Program-made: the position numbers and the translations under genes
In this document: piece after piece, positions 1-8,775 of the stretch
Numbering within the stretch: the stretch's first letter is position 1
Layout of the letters: every line of letters begins with the position of its first letter
Assembly (NCBI GenBank): GCA_039183535.1
Contig: JBCDBO010000010.1
Coordinates: forward strand, 7,273 to 71,272
Direction of reading: 5' to 3'
Source of the DNA: JBCAXA01 sp039183535
Lineage (GTDB): Bacteria > Pseudomonadota > Gammaproteobacteria > Steroidobacterales > Woeseiaceae
DNA length: 64,000 bases
Notes under the pieces: generated by a model
Database searches by the model: none
What the model was told of the DNA's origin: nothing
What the model saw: only the letters and a program-made list of their open reading frames with translations

Positions 1-1555
1 TGAGCTCACGCATTTTTTCCACCAATTCTCGACCGCGATTACGCGCACGCTCTCGATGCACGATTAATGACAGAGCATCGACACGGTCTTTGTTAATCAG
101 AACGTCGAGTCGCACCAACGGGGCAGCTTGAAAACGCCTAAATTGGTAATCAAACGAGGCAAAGCCGCGGCTAACCGACTTCAATCGGTCAAAGAAATCG
201 AGAACGACTTCGGACATCGGCATTTCGTACTCGAGTGACGCTTGCCCGCCAAGATATTGCATCCGCGTCTGCACACCGCGCTTTTCGATACACAGTTTCA
301 TCACCGGGCCGACGTGCGTTTCCGGCACTAAGATATTAGCAGCGATGATCGGCTCACGGATCTCCGCGATCTCGTTGAGAGGCGGAAGCCGCGATGGGTT
401 ATCGACCTCCTCGACGGCACCGTCGGTTTTCTGAACCTCGTACACCACCGTCGGCGCCGTTGTAATCAGATCGAGATCGTATTCGCGTTCGAGGCGCTCC
501 TGCACGATTTCCATATGCAACATGCCAAGAAAGCCACAACGGAAACCGAATCCGAGTGCCGCTGACGTTTCCGGTTCGAAGTGCAGCGCTGCGTCGTTAA
601 GGCGTAGCTTTTGCAACGCTTCTCGAAAACCCTCGTAGTCGTCGGATGTGACGGGAAAGAGCCCCGCGAACACACGCGGCTGTACGGCCTGGAAGCCCGG
701 CAGTGGCTCGGCACAAGGCCGTTTCTCATCGGTTAACGTATCCCCGACCGGCGCGCCATCGATCTCCTTGATCCCGGCGATAACAAATCCTACCTCGCCG
801 GTCAGTAACGCATCGGTATCGGTCATCTTCGGCGTGAAACGGCCGACCCGGTCAGCAATGTACGCGCGCCCCGTCGACATAACGCTAAAACGGGCACGCT
901 TTTTTAACGTCCCATTGACGATTCGAACTAAGGACACGACCCCGACGTAGTTGTCGAACCAGGAATCGATGATCAGTGCCTGTAATGGCTCCTCAGGATC
1001 ACCGACCGGCGCCGGAATCGTTTTGACGAGCTCACTCAGCAACGCGGCAACGCCCTCGCCACTTTTCGCGCTTACGCGTGGCGCCTCATCTGCCTCGATG
1101 CCGATAATCTCCTCGATTTCGCTGATCACCCGCTCGGGCTCTGCGGACGGTAAGTCGATTTTGTTGAGCACCGGCAGAACCTCAAGACCTTGGTCGATGG
1201 CGGTGTAGCAGTTGGCGACGCTTTGCGCTTCGACGCCTTGTGCCGCATCGACGACAAGCAGAGCGCCTTCGCAGGCCGCTAACGAACGTGATACCTCATA
1301 GGAGAAGTCAACATGGCCTGGGGTATCGATAAAATTCAACTGGTAGCGTTCGCCATCCGGCGCACGATAGTCGAGCGACACACTTTGCGCTTTGATCGTA
1401 ATGCCGCGCTCCTGCTCAAGATCCATCGAATCGAGTACTTGAGCCGACATTTCACGCTCGTCCAAGCCGCCGCATAACTGGATGAAACGATCGGCTAGGG
1501 TCGACTTGCCATGATCGATGTGAGCAATGATCGAGAAATTTCGAATATTACGCAT
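1..1555 (-). CDS. lepA: Elongation factor 4 (LepA), 3' end cut by window edge
   Basis: Ribosome-associated GTPase that back-translocates or remodels stalled ribosomes. I translated this from the minus strand. It begins MRNIRNFSIIAHIDHGKST, with the P-loop (AHIDHGKST), switch II (DTPGHVDF) and NKID motifs of translational GTPases, and runs on through the EF4-specific domains with no stop up to base 1. About 518 of the roughly 600 residues are present; the C-terminal tRNA-mimicking domain lies outside the window. The ATG at 1555 opens the conserved N-terminus. A TATACT hexamer at 1606-1601 on the same strand could be its -10 box, but no good -35 goes with it. lepA follows rseC and a small thioredoxin-fold gene, as in many gammaproteobacteria. 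Confidence 0.97.
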   Translation of the reverse strand, partial: MRNIRNFSIIAHIDHGKSTLADRFIQLCGGLDEREMSAQVLDSMDLEQERGITIKAQSVSLDYRAPDGERYQLNFIDTPGHVDFSYEVSRSLAACEGALLVVDAAQGVEAQSVANCYTAIDQGLEVLPVLNKIDLPSAEPERVISEIEEIIGIEADEAPRVSAKSGEGVAALLSELVKTIPAPVGDPEEPLQALIIDSWFDNYVGVVSLVRIVNGTLKKRARFSVMSTGRAYIADRVGRFTPKMTDTDALLTGEVGFVIAGIKEIDGAPVGDTLTDEKRPCAEPLPGFQAVQPRVFAGLFPVTSDDYEGFREALQKLRLNDAALHFEPETSAALGFGFRCGFLGMLHMEIVQERLEREYDLDLITTAPTVVYEVQKTDGAVEEVDNPSRLPPLNEIAEIREPIIAANILVPETHVGPVMKLCIEKRGVQTRMQYLGGQASLEYEMPMSEVVLDFFDRLKSVSRGFASFDYQFRRFQAAPLVRLDVLINKDRVDALSLIVHRERARNRGRELVEKMREL

Positions 1556-1639
1556 GCGTTATCGCGGTAACCTGCGGCGACATCTGCCAACCAGCGGCGA
1601 AGTATACCGTCTCGAGGCGCCTAAGGACCCGTCAACGAG

Positions 1640-1888
1640 CTAACCGTTGATCGCTTGTAGAGCTAACGTCAGCGCATCGCGATCGAGAAAATGCCGGCAA
1701 ATCTCCTGCTCACCATGCACCAATACCGGCACAGCGTCGTTGTACCGCTCGACAAGCAACGGATCGTCGTCGATATCGATAAAGCTAACATCCGCCCTGC
1801 CCCGCACCAGTGGGAGCAACGCTTCGATTAAATCGTCGCACAGATGACACCCACGACGGGTGTATACGGTCAGCAGAGCCGCGCTCAC
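1640..1888 (-). CDS. Glutaredoxin-like thiol-disulfide protein (DUF836 family)
   Basis: Small 82-residue thioredoxin-fold protein. The N-terminus (LLTVYTRRGCHLCDD) has the beta-alpha start of glutaredoxins with a CHLC active site at residues 14-17. A conserved cis-proline region follows (AVPVLVHGEQ). The start is a GTG that overlaps the rseC stop (GTGA), so the two are probably co-translated. The role is unknown; the family is often annotated as glutaredoxin. Because it is coupled to rseC, whose product is a cysteine-bearing membrane protein, it may act on the same redox chemistry, but that is inference. Confidence 0.85.
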   Translation of the reverse strand: MSAALLTVYTRRGCHLCDDLIEALLPLVRGRADVSFIDIDDDPLLVERYNDAVPVLVHGEQEICRHFLDRDALTLALQAING

Positions 1889-2304
1889 GGTGATGGCGCC
1901 TTGAACGGGATGACATCGACATGTTGGTCTGGCGCCGACATCCTAGTGACACCGAATAGTGTTGCGACGCACGCGCCCAGACCGACGAGCGCCGCCGCGA
2001 TATCCCCAAGCCACGGCGCTGTCAGCGCTGCGCTGGCAACCAAGGCGCCGGTTGGCCACACGAAAAAGCACAGCAACGAGCGCTTGGTTTCGCGTTGATT
2101 GATCCTAAGTTTTACGCGGTCACCGCGGGAAAGTCCGGCCGAATTGGGCACTTGCACGGTCGAATGCCGGTAGACGCTACGCCCGGTAAGCGACCCGCAA
2201 CCGGTACCCTGCGCGCAGCGACTGCATGGCGCACCGTCGAACCGAACGGTCAACCACCGTGAGGTTGCAGCGATGACCTCGCCGTAGCGGGGTTCGTCGG
2301 TCAT
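1885..2304 (-). CDS. rseC: RseC/MucC family inner-membrane protein
   Basis: 139-residue protein. The N-terminal soluble part has clustered cysteines (CSRCAQGTGC, residues about 27-36) that fit an Fe-S or redox site. Two transmembrane helices follow, at about residues 78-94 and 99-118. In enteric bacteria RseC modulates sigma-E and belongs to the SoxR-reducing system. It overlaps rseB at its start (ATGA) and the thioredoxin-fold gene at its end, so it lies in the middle of the rpoE operon. Length and architecture are normal for the family (about 150 residues). Confidence 0.93.
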   Translation of the reverse strand: MTDEPRYGEVIAATSRWLTVRFDGAPCSRCAQGTGCGSLTGRSVYRHSTVQVPNSAGLSRGDRVKLRINQRETKRSLLCFFVWPTGALVASAALTAPWLGDIAAALVGLGACVATLFGVTRMSAPDQHVDVIPFKAPSP

Positions 2305-3272
2305 TGCGCAGCCGCAAAATCCAACTTCGCGATCGACTCCGCAACGCGACGCACCGTTTCTAGCGGCACCTCACCGACGGCCGTCACCTGCCGGCCGTTC
2401 GCGGACAAACTGTATGTATGCGTGCCACCCAAACGGGAAGCTCCGGCCATTACCTTGCGCTCGACGGCAATGGGTTCGACAAAAGCGGAAACCGACGCCA
2501 TACCATCATCAAACTTAAGGTGGATGACACCATCATCGCTTTGGCTGCGATGGGTCATGACAAAGCCAGCCGGTAATTCCGCTGCGAATCGTGTGCTATC
2601 AACCGTGACATCAGCCGCCGGTTGGTTACTGGTATAACCGATCTGGCGAAAACCGCTGACATTGATATCGAACTCAAATTCGTTATCCGGAATCGTCTCT
2701 TCAATCGACAAGTTGACGAACCGCGTCTCTTCGATAACACGCCCGAATACATCGAGCAGTTCCGACTTAAGCGTGAGACCCGATGGTCGTTCAAGCCAAA
2801 TCCGATGCCCGTAGCGCCACTCGTCACGAGGCCGAATCGCCAACTGCACCGTTGTGCGGTCGGCAACGCGTTCGCCAGAACGGACAAACACGACGTCATA
2901 ATGACCGAGCAAGCGATCGATCGACATCGGCATTCGGCCGACAAAGCCGCTAACCGCAGATGAGTCCTGATAAAGAACGGCCTTCGAATCGGGCAAGACA
3001 CAACGGATGCCATTCTTGTCACGAATCAGGGTTCGATCCGCACCATCGAGCGTTTCGATGCGCTCACTGATCTGCCCGTCGGCGTAGCGATGAACGACCT
3101 GCATGTACTCAGTACGCTTCTCAAAACGCCGCGCGACCGTACCGCGGTAATTGTATTTTTCGACGGCGCTGCTCATGCGCTGTAGCCACTGCTCGACGGT
3201 ATCGGCGGCTAGCGGCGGAGCGGCGGCAAGCAATGTCGTCGTCAGTGCTAACGCGGCTACCGGGCGCTTCAT
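2301..3272 (-). CDS. rseB: Sigma-E regulatory protein RseB/MucB
   Basis: Periplasmic protein that binds the C-terminal domain of RseA and blocks its cleavage; it senses mislocalised lipopolysaccharide. I chose the ATG at 3272, which gives 323 residues beginning MKRPVAALALTTTLLAAAPPL, a clean Sec signal peptide cut after LAA. An open frame continues upstream into rseA but has no signal there. The body contains the LolA-like lipoprotein-fold domain (WLQRMSSAVEKYNYRGT...) and a smaller C-terminal domain. It follows rseA by 40 bases and overlaps rseC by 4. Confidence 0.95.
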   Translation of the reverse strand: MKRPVAALALTTTLLAAAPPLAADTVEQWLQRMSSAVEKYNYRGTVARRFEKRTEYMQVVHRYADGQISERIETLDGADRTLIRDKNGIRCVLPDSKAVLYQDSSAVSGFVGRMPMSIDRLLGHYDVVFVRSGERVADRTTVQLAIRPRDEWRYGHRIWLERPSGLTLKSELLDVFGRVIEETRFVNLSIEETIPDNEFEFDINVSGFRQIGYTSNQPAADVTVDSTRFAAELPAGFVMTHRSQSDDGVIHLKFDDGMASVSAFVEPIAVERKVMAGASRLGGTHTYSLSANGRQVTAVGEVPLETVRRVAESIAKLDFAAAQ

Positions 3273-3312
3273 ACGAAGACGCGTACGGAGCGCCGCACCG
3301 CGACCCAAGCCG

Positions 3313-3939
3313 CTAACGATCGGTGACGATCTCATCGACGTCGTTCTCAGACTCTTCGGTAACGTCGGCAGCCGGATCACCCGGCAAATCCGACTCAATC
3401 ATCAGTGGCGTCGCAATCTGGCCATGTCGCAACATGTAATTGACCAATTGCGGCTCGCGCAACGAGATCTGCGGCTGCGCCGCGCTGTCTTGTTCGTACT
3501 CCGGAACCGTGTAGGCCCGGGTCGGCGCGGCTGTCGTCGTACCCACCACACTCGTGTTGTCGTTATCGACGCTCTGATTCAGCGAGAACAATGACAGCAT
3601 AGCGACGCCAGCGGCAATTGCGCCGCCGCCAGCAATTCTTCGCCACGGTCGGTCGCGCTGCGGCTGGTCATCCGCCAGCCCTGCCGCACGATCGATCGAC
3701 GGCAGCGTCGCAAGTTCGGCGCGTACGCGTCCCTCCAAGGTCTCCGCAACCCGTCGTTCGCCGCGCGCTACCGTGCCAATCAGGTGGTATTGGCGCAGCC
3801 GGCGTTGCAACGCTGAATCGCTGCTTAGTCGATGGGTCAAGAATTGCGCTTCGTCGCGCGTCAGTTCGTCGTCAACGAAGGCCGATAACTGACTCTCAGT
3901 CTCGCTGGCAGCGTTTGTTGACGTAGGTTGCTCGGACAT
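3313..3939 (-). CDS. rseA: Anti-sigma-E factor RseA/MucA
   Basis: Membrane-spanning anti-sigma factor that holds RpoE inactive. The N-terminal cytoplasmic domain (residues about 15-95, starting SQLSAFVDDELTRDEAQF) is the typical RseA sigma-binding domain. One transmembrane helix (about 102-120, GGGAIAAGVAMLSLF) is followed by a periplasmic tail of about 88 residues. Under envelope stress, DegS-type and then RseP-type proteolysis would free the sigma factor; an rseP gene lies at 37023-38369. It is 10 bases downstream of rpoE. The last 20 residues are acidic (EESENDVDEIVTD). Confidence 0.94.
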   Translation of the reverse strand: MSEQPTSTNAASETESQLSAFVDDELTRDEAQFLTHRLSSDSALQRRLRQYHLIGTVARGERRVAETLEGRVRAELATLPSIDRAAGLADDQPQRDRPWRRIAGGGAIAAGVAMLSLFSLNQSVDNDNTSVVGTTTAAPTRAYTVPEYEQDSAAQPQISLREPQLVNYMLRHGQIATPLMIESDLPGDPAADVTEESENDVDEIVTDR

Positions 3940-3949
3940 GGGGTACTCG

Positions 3950-4525
3950 TTAGTTCATCAGTGGGTCAATGTTATTCGCAATGGCTTCGCGGGCTCTAAA
4001 AATCCGCGAACGCACCGTGCCGACGGGACACTCCATCGCAACAGCGATTTCCTCGTAGCTCAGCCCGTCTACCTCGCGAAGTAAAATCGCTGTTCGCAAA
4101 TCGTCAGGTAGGCCACGGATCGTTTGTTCGATAACGGCATGCATTTCGTCTTTTAGCGTGACGGCCTCCGGCGTATCGCCATCTTTCAGACGCGCGTGCA
4201 TGTCGTATTGTTCCGGGTCTTGAAGGTCAAGGTCGTAGTCCATGGGGCGCCGTTTCGCCGCTACCAGGTGATTTTTTGCCGTGTTAACGGCAATACGGTA
4301 GAGCCAGGTGTAGAACGCGCTATCGCCACGGAAATTCGGTAAGGCCCGATACGCCTTAAGGAAAGCCTCTTGAGAGACATCCAGCGCTTCATCGGTGTCC
4401 TTAACATAGCGTGTGACCAGATTGACGATCTTGTGTTGGTACTTACTGACCAGGGTATCGAACGCCGTTTTGTCGCCCGCTTGAACCCGCTTGACCAGAA
4501 GACCATCCGTAACGTTGGCGCCCAT
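3950..4525 (-). CDS. rpoE: RNA polymerase sigma-E factor (RpoE/AlgU)
   Basis: ECF sigma factor of 191 residues, the usual RpoE length. Region 2 is present (YVKDTDEALDVSQEAFLKAYRALPNF..., with TWLYRIAVNTAKNHL), and so is region 4 (LREVDGLSYEEIAVAMECP, then GTVRSRIFRARE). The ATG at 4525 has an AAAGGGGG Shine-Dalgarno about 9 bases upstream. First gene of the rpoE-rseA-rseB-rseC operon, preceded by a sigma-E-type promoter, so it is probably self-activating. Confidence 0.98.
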   Translation of the reverse strand: MGANVTDGLLVKRVQAGDKTAFDTLVSKYQHKIVNLVTRYVKDTDEALDVSQEAFLKAYRALPNFRGDSAFYTWLYRIAVNTAKNHLVAAKRRPMDYDLDLQDPEQYDMHARLKDGDTPEAVTLKDEMHAVIEQTIRGLPDDLRTAILLREVDGLSYEEIAVAMECPVGTVRSRIFRAREAIANNIDPLMN

Positions 4526-4573
4526 ATGGGCAAGCCCCCTTTACCAGCGGCGCTCCGCCCTGTAGCCACTGAA

Positions 4574-4599
4574 TAGACCGGCCGATTGCCGGAAAGTTC
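4574..4599 (-). promoter_or_regulatory. Probable sigma-E autoregulatory promoter of rpoE
   Basis: On the minus strand a GAACTT (-35, 4599-4594) is separated by 16 bases from TCTA (-10, 4577-4574). This matches the sigma-E pattern GGAACTT, 15-16 bases, TCTRA. It lies about 50 bases before the rpoE ATG, in the only sizeable gap in front of the gene. Confidence 0.72.
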
Positions 4600-4705
4600 G
4601 CTCACGGGCCGTTTATTGGACGTAAAAAAACAGCCGAAGTGTGAAATCTGTCGCACAGAAGCCGTCGTTACGCCGCTGCGCTTGGTCGGAGTCTACCAGG
4701 CCATA

Positions 4706-5140
4706 TCATCGCCGATCGCCCCACAGTGCGCCCGTGTGCCACAGCACCGCCAAGCGCCGCCAGTCGGCCCCAGCCTGGCGCCGGCGTCGAACGAGCGCGT
4801 AGTAACGCTGCGAGCGATTATCCGCCAGTGTCAGCACGGCAACCGATGACAGCAACAACGACGACGGCAACACGGTCAGCGGACCTTGGACCGCGTCGCA
4901 ACGGAGTTCGCCAATGGTTGCGAGAAGCCGCCCGTCAAGCCATCGCCACGTCCGACGGCGGACGATGTACCACCCTAACGGCAGAGCGGCGGCCACCGCC
5001 ACCACACCTATTCCGCTGATGGTTACCGTTAGAAGCGACAGCAGCCCCGCGGTCACGATTACCGGTGCATGCCCTAGCCGCTCACTGCTGAGCGGTACGG
5101 CGAAGTAGGCAGACGATCGCCTCGATGGATGGATCGGCAC
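4706..5140 (-). CDS. ygfX: YgfX/CptA-like small inner-membrane protein
   Basis: 144-residue protein with a basic N-terminus, two adjacent hydrophobic segments (about residues 26-45 and 46-60), then a soluble tail with RRRTWRWLDGR and many arginines. This is the architecture of YgfX, the inner-membrane partner of SdhE (YgfY) that was described in E. coli as CptA/CptB. Primary similarity is weak; the call rests mostly on position directly after sdhE. The ATG at 5140 makes a 59-base overlap with sdhE; no better in-frame start was seen before the first hydrophobic segment. Confidence 0.7.
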   Translation of the reverse strand: MPIHPSRRSSAYFAVPLSSERLGHAPVIVTAGLLSLLTVTISGIGVVAVAAALPLGWYIVRRRTWRWLDGRLLATIGELRCDAVQGPLTVLPSSLLLSSVAVLTLADNRSQRYYALVRRRRQAGADWRRLAVLWHTGALWGDRR

Positions 5141-5333
5141 TGGCGAGGCGCCCCGTCAAAAGACCGAAAATCTCAGGGTCTTGGAGTTCGAGCAAGCGCT
5201 CGAACGCGGCTTTTTCGTCCCGATTGGCGCCAGGATACTCACTCCGCAACCAGCCAGACAGCAAAACATCCAATTCACGCATGCCACGGCGACATCGCCA
5301 GGCTAAGGCGCGCAGCTCAACCGGTTCCGTCAC
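5082..5333 (-). CDS. sdhE: Succinate dehydrogenase flavinylation factor SdhE
   Basis: 83-residue helical protein of the SdhE/SDHAF2 (YgfY) family, which promotes covalent attachment of FAD to SdhA. The diagnostic RGxxE motif is present (RCRRGMRELD, near residue 15). The rest (DEKAAFERLLELQDPEIFGLLTG) matches the family closely. It lies 18 bases after sdhB in the same operon, next to the enzyme it matures. Confidence 0.95.
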   Translation of the reverse strand: MTEPVELRALAWRCRRGMRELDVLLSGWLRSEYPGANRDEKAAFERLLELQDPEIFGLLTGRLASADPSIEAIVCLLRRTAQQ

Positions 5334-5351
5334 GACGCGGCCACCGCGATG

Positions 5352-6134
5352 CTAGTGACGTCGCTCGGCCAGCATTTTCTTCGTGGCCGCAATCGCTTTC
5401 GCCGGATTTAGGTCTTTCGGGCAGGCCGATGTGCAGTTCATGATGGTGTGGCAGCGATACAACCGAAACGGGTCTTCTAACTCGTCGAGTCGATCGCCGG
5501 TTGCCTCATCGCGACTGTCGACAATCCAACGGTACGCCGCCAGCAGCGCCGCTGGCCCGAGATACCGATCCGAGTTCCACCAGTAACTCGGGCAGCTTGT
5601 CGAACAACACGCACAGAGGATGCAGGCCGAGGGCTCATTGATAAGCTCTTGGTCCTCTTTGCTCTGCAAACGCTCACGGTCGGGCGGCGGCGGCGTTCGC
5701 GACTGCAACCACGGCTTGATCGACGCGTACTGTGCGTAAAAATTGGTGAGGTCGGGCACGAGATCTTTTACGACTGGCATGTGTGGTAGCGGGTAAATGT
5801 TTATGTCGTCGTCGAAGTTATCGATCGCCGTAATACACGCCAATCCGTTGGCCCCATCCATGTTCATCGCACATGATCCGCATATGCCTTCGCGGCATGA
5901 GCGCCGAAACGTCAATGTTGGATCGATCTCGTTTTTAATCTTCAACAAAACGTCGAGAACCATCGGTCCACAGCGATCGAGATCGATCTCATAGGTATCC
6001 ATGTGCGGGTTTTCGCCGCTGTCAGGATCGTAACGGTAGACGTTTATCCGTTTGACGCGCGTGGCGCCGGCGTCCGCTTTGAAGGCGCGACCTTTACCGA
6101 TGCGTGAATTGGCGGGTAATCGAAACTCAGCCAC
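5352..6134 (-). CDS. sdhB: Succinate dehydrogenase iron-sulfur subunit
   Basis: 260-residue electron-transfer subunit of complex II. Cysteines for the [2Fe-2S] cluster are in CREGICGSC, and those for the [4Fe-4S] and [3Fe-4S] clusters in CILCACCSTSCPSYWW and CHTIMNCTSACPKDLNP. It is slightly longer than the E. coli protein (238 residues) because of about 20 extra N-terminal residues and the PPPPDRERLQS insertion common in non-enteric proteobacteria. It sits 27 bases after sdhA. Confidence 0.98.
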   Translation of the reverse strand: MAEFRLPANSRIGKGRAFKADAGATRVKRINVYRYDPDSGENPHMDTYEIDLDRCGPMVLDVLLKIKNEIDPTLTFRRSCREGICGSCAMNMDGANGLACITAIDNFDDDINIYPLPHMPVVKDLVPDLTNFYAQYASIKPWLQSRTPPPPDRERLQSKEDQELINEPSACILCACCSTSCPSYWWNSDRYLGPAALLAAYRWIVDSRDEATGDRLDELEDPFRLYRCHTIMNCTSACPKDLNPAKAIAATKKMLAERRH

Positions 6135-6161
6135 GAGTTGGTTGCTCCGAGTCGAAAATGG

Positions 6162-7949
6162 TTAGTAAACGCGGGCCTTCGGCGGAATAGGCTCCACCTC
6201 GTCCGTCAAAGTGTGGGTATGGACCGGACGATAATCAAGCCGCACAGCCCCATCCATTGAGACCCAGGACAGTGTGTGCTTCATCCAGTTGACGTCGTCG
6301 CGATCCGGATAATCTTCACGGGCTTGCGCGCCGCGACTCTCTTGTCGATTCGCGGCGGAATGTACGGTCGCCTGCGCATTCAGCAGCAGATTCTCAAGCT
6401 CCATTGTCTCGATCAAATCGGTATTCCAAATCAGCGACCGATCGCTGACGCCGATATCGCCAAAGGCCTCCATAACCGTGCCAAGCTGCTCGATGCCCTC
6501 CGTGAGGACATCGCCCGTGCGAAAGACGGCCGCGTTATTTTGCATCGTCTTCTGCATACGCAGCCGGACGTCGGCAGTCGACTCGCTACCGCTCGCGTGG
6601 CGAAGCTTGTCAAGTCGCTCGATGCTATTCTGTCCGGCATCGCTTGCGAATGGGGCGTGGCGCGCACCCGGTTCCATCGTATCGGCGCAATGCTTGGCGG
6701 CAGCGCGACCGAAGACAACGAGATCCAGTAGCGAGTTAGACCCAAGCCGGTTGGCACCGTGGACCGAGACACAAGCCGCCTCGCCGACCGCCATCAAGCC
6801 CGGAACGACGGACTCCGGATCACCGTCTCGTAACGTGACGACGCGCCCATAGTAGTCGGCCGGCACGCCGCCCATGTTGTAGTGGACCGTTGGCAGCACC
6901 GGAATTGGGTCGCGTGTTACATCGACGTTTGCAAAGATCCTGGCCGTCTCGGCGATGCCCGGTAGCCGCTCGGCGATGACCTCCGGCCCGAGATGCTCCA
7001 AATGCAAGTGGATGTGATCGTTTTCCTCACCGACACCGCGGCCCTCGCGAATCTCAACGGTCATCGATCGACTAACGACGTCGCGCGACGCGAGATCTTT
7101 CGCGTTCGGCGCGTAACGCTCCATAAACCGCTCACCATCAGAATTGGTGAGATAGCCACCTTCCCCGCGACTGCCTTCGGTAATCAAACAACCCGAGCCG
7201 TAAATTCCCGTTGGGTGGAACTGCACAAACTCCATGTCCTGCAGGGGCAAACCGGCCCGTGCGACCATACCGCCACCGTCGCCGGTACAGGTATGTGCCG
7301 ACGTGCACGAGAAGTAGGCGCGACCGTAACAGCCGGTGGCCAAAATCACCTGATGTGCGCGGTAACGATGCAGTTGGCCGGTCGCCATATCGAGCGCGAC
7401 GACACCGCGGCAGACCCCCTCTTCCATGATCAGATCGATCGCGAAGTACTCGATAAAGAACTTGGCATCGTGCTTGAGTGACTGCTGATACAGCGTATGC
7501 AGCATGGCATGCCCGGTCCGGTCTGCGGCAGCGCAAGTACGCTGAGCCGTGCCTTCACCGAAATGCGTGGTCATGCCGCCGAAAGGCCGCTGGTAGATGC
7601 GGCCCTCCTCGGTACGCGAGAACGGTACACCGTAGTGCTCGAGTTCGATGATCGCATCAGGCGCTTCCTTGCACATGTACTCGATCGCATCCTGGTCACC
7701 GAGCCAGTCCGCGCCTTTGACCGTGTCGTACATATGCCAGCGCCAGTCGTCATCGCCCATATTCCCGAGTGCCGCGCTGATACCGCCTTGTGCCGCCACG
7801 GTATGACTACGGGTCGGAAACACCTTGGTTATGCAGGCCGTTGTGAAGCCCGCCTCGGCGAGGCCGAACGTCGCCCGCAGGCCAGACCCACCTGCGCCGA
7901 CAATGACGACGTCGTAGCTGTGATCGATAAAGTCGTAGTCGCCGCTCAT
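6162..7949 (-). CDS. sdhA: Succinate dehydrogenase flavoprotein subunit
   Basis: 595-residue catalytic subunit that oxidises succinate to fumarate. It has the N-terminal dinucleotide-binding loop (DVVIVGAGGSGLRAT) and the FAD-linking histidine in RSHTVAAQGGISAALGN. The active-site region (HPTGIYGSGCLITEGSRGEGG) and the C-terminal domain are also present. The start overlaps the sdhD stop (ATGA). Length and all landmarks are normal. Confidence 0.99.
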   Translation of the reverse strand: MSGDYDFIDHSYDVVIVGAGGSGLRATFGLAEAGFTTACITKVFPTRSHTVAAQGGISAALGNMGDDDWRWHMYDTVKGADWLGDQDAIEYMCKEAPDAIIELEHYGVPFSRTEEGRIYQRPFGGMTTHFGEGTAQRTCAAADRTGHAMLHTLYQQSLKHDAKFFIEYFAIDLIMEEGVCRGVVALDMATGQLHRYRAHQVILATGCYGRAYFSCTSAHTCTGDGGGMVARAGLPLQDMEFVQFHPTGIYGSGCLITEGSRGEGGYLTNSDGERFMERYAPNAKDLASRDVVSRSMTVEIREGRGVGEENDHIHLHLEHLGPEVIAERLPGIAETARIFANVDVTRDPIPVLPTVHYNMGGVPADYYGRVVTLRDGDPESVVPGLMAVGEAACVSVHGANRLGSNSLLDLVVFGRAAAKHCADTMEPGARHAPFASDAGQNSIERLDKLRHASGSESTADVRLRMQKTMQNNAAVFRTGDVLTEGIEQLGTVMEAFGDIGVSDRSLIWNTDLIETMELENLLLNAQATVHSAANRQESRGAQAREDYPDRDDVNWMKHTLSWVSMDGAVRLDYRPVHTHTLTDEVEPIPPKARVY

Positions 7950-8329
7950 GCCGTCGTCAACGCTACTCGAAGAATGGAAAACATGGCGGCGACCGTCAAA
8001 CCGATCACGGCAAAATTCACGGCGATCAATGCCGCGATTTTCGTACCACCGTGCACGTAATCTTCAATAACCACCTGCAAACCCAGTTTGGCGTGATAAA
8101 GCCCCGTACCGGTCAGCAACAGCAATAAAACAGTGACAATCGGGCTCGCCACAAATTGCGTGACCGTCGTGTAGCTGTAGTCAGGTAGCGCAGCCGTTGC
8201 AATGCCGAACCACAACAACAGCGGCCCAATGGCGATCGCCGAAACCCGCTGAGCCCACCAATGCGACGTGCCATCTTTCGCCGATCCGAGTCCAAGAACT
8301 CGACTGAGGGGTGTACGCAGTTGTTGCAT
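7946..8329 (-). CDS. sdhD: Succinate dehydrogenase membrane anchor SdhD
   Basis: Three-helix hydrophobic membrane anchor for complex II. I chose the ATG at 8329, because MQQLRTPLSRVLGLGSAKDG is the usual SdhD opening; an upstream start at 8380 would overlap sdhC and add an unrelated stretch. HAKLGLQVVIEDYVH carries the heme-ligand histidine and the quinone-site Asp/Tyr. 127 residues, next to sdhC (26-base gap). Confidence 0.95.
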   Translation of the reverse strand: MQQLRTPLSRVLGLGSAKDGTSHWWAQRVSAIAIGPLLLWFGIATAALPDYSYTTVTQFVASPIVTVLLLLLTGTGLYHAKLGLQVVIEDYVHGGTKIAALIAVNFAVIGLTVAAMFSILRVALTTA

Positions 8330-8355
8330 TGTTGTGTTTAACCCTGTGTGCGCAA

Positions 8356-8736
8356 TCAGGCGAAGAAAACCACCAACCAAAACGTGGTGGTCGCACCGAG
8401 ACTGCTCAGGACGACAACCCAGGCGGTTCGTGTCGCCGTTGCTTTTTCAAACCCAAGACCGGCATCCCAAAACAGATGTCGTATTCCGTTCGCGAAGTGA
8501 AAAAACGCCGCGAGTGATATGCCTATAAACACCAACTTACCGAACCAACTCGACGCGACGGCAATAAACAGCGCGTAGTCGCCCGGGCCGCCGGCTAGCG
8601 CCAACAACCACGCTACGAAGATCAGCGATCCCGCGCTTAACGCGGCACCGCTGAATCGATGCAAAATGGATGTCAGCATCGTTATCCGCCAGCCGTAAGC
8701 GGATAGATGCGGCGACAATGGTCGGGTGCTACTCAT
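8356..8736 (-). CDS. sdhC: Succinate dehydrogenase cytochrome b556 subunit SdhC
   Basis: 126-residue membrane anchor. It has the family signature RPLSPHLSAYGWRITMLTSI, then LHRFSGA, and HFANGIRHLFWD with the heme-ligand histidine. Three transmembrane helices are visible. It follows the SdhAF4-like gene by 39 bases and precedes sdhD. Confidence 0.97.
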   Translation of the reverse strand: MSSTRPLSPHLSAYGWRITMLTSILHRFSGAALSAGSLIFVAWLLALAGGPGDYALFIAVASSWFGKLVFIGISLAAFFHFANGIRHLFWDAGLGFEKATATRTAWVVVLSSLGATTTFWLVVFFA

Positions 8737-8775
8737 TAACGCGCCGTTAGTAAATCGAGATGCCGAACGGGACGG

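Noticed and set aside
2555..3022. 155-codon minus-strand frame inside rseB
   Set aside because: Shadow of rseB in another frame; composition is Arg/Ser-rich and no domain is visible.
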